From CAZYWA01 sp964650975 [NCBI: uncultured bacterium] (GTDB lineage: Bacteria > JADJOY01), in contig CAZYWA010000474.1 in assembly GCA_964650975.1 (NCBI GenBank), positions 1 to 6,239 of the forward strand: a stretch of DNA of 6,239 nt. The letters run 5' to 3'. Positions 6,181 to 6,239 of this stretch are shown here, piece after piece. The stretch's first letter is position 1, and every line of letters begins with the position of its first letter. A model generated the notes under the pieces. That model was given only the letters and a program-made list of their open reading frames with translations. It did no database searches and was not told the origin of the DNA. Both the position numbers and the translations under genes were made by a program.

Positions 6181-6214
6181 GCAGTTTCAAGAGCCCGGCA
6201 GTTTCAAGAGCCCG
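6181..6214. repeat. Two tandem copies of a 17-bp unit upstream of fumC
   Basis: GCAGTTTCAAGAGCCCG occurs at 6181-6197 and again, identical and directly adjacent, at 6198-6214. Read on the minus strand each copy contains TTGAAACTGC, with a TTGAAA that resembles a -35 element, about 70-100 bp upstream of the fumC start. It could be a paired operator or promoter element, or an assembly artefact so near the contig end. Confidence 0.6.
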
Positions 6215-6229
6215 CGCTGCCGACCGCCT

Positions 6230-6239
6230 AGATCGGAAG
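6230..6239. other. Probable Illumina adapter remnant at the contig end
   Basis: The final ten bases, AGATCGGAAG, are identical to the first ten bases of the standard Illumina TruSeq adapter. A match ending exactly at the sequence terminus points to incomplete adapter trimming rather than genomic sequence. Confidence 0.75.

Noticed and set aside
1-6239. tRNA or rRNA genes, CRISPR arrays, insertion sequences, phage or defence genes
   Set aside because: None seen: no cloverleaf with a TTCGA-type loop in the gaps, no spaced repeats, no transposase or terminal inverted repeats, and almost all the sequence outside the gaps belongs to recognisable housekeeping-type genes.

Overview
This is a GC-rich window (by eye about two-thirds G+C) from a bacterial chromosome. 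It is probably one whole short contig from an uncultured, soil- or sediment-type bacterium. Gene density, strong GC bias at third codon positions and weak Shine-Dalgarno signals fit lineages such as Candidatus Eisenbacteria, Gemmatimonadota or Acidobacteriota; that placement is inference. The last ten bases equal the start of the Illumina TruSeq adapter, which suggests a raw contig end.

Layout. (1) Bases 1-162 hold the last 53 codons of a GNAT-type acetyltransferase, cut by the window edge. (2) 177-1985 (+) encodes a complete Xaa-Pro aminopeptidase (M24B) with all five metal ligands. (3) 1986-2297 is a 312-bp convergent intergenic region dense in inverted repeats: two GC-rich hairpins right after the aminopeptidase stop and a 79-nt imperfect hairpin at 2118-2196. 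(4) 2298-3068 (-) encodes a small SprT-like zinc metallopeptidase. (5) 3069-3200 is a divergent intergenic region. (6) 3201-4664 (+) encodes a radical SAM protein of the B12-binding-domain type that lacks the usual cobalamin-ligand motif. (7) 4665-4727 is a short convergent gap with a palindrome and shared inverted repeats. (8) 4728-6116 (-) encodes a class II fumarase, FumC. (9) 6117-6239 is the fumC leader, with a 17-bp tandem duplication and the adapter-like end.

From the aminopeptidase onward the genes alternate in strand (+, -, +, -). The last three are therefore monocistronic as far as visible, and the aminopeptidase may be co-transcribed with the GNAT gene. The genes look like unrelated housekeeping functions: proline-peptide turnover, a TCA-cycle enzyme, a putative protease and an unassigned radical SAM enzyme. 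I see no phage, transposon, CRISPR or defence gene. The feature least explained by known genes is the structured DNA/RNA element between the aminopeptidase and the SprT-like gene.
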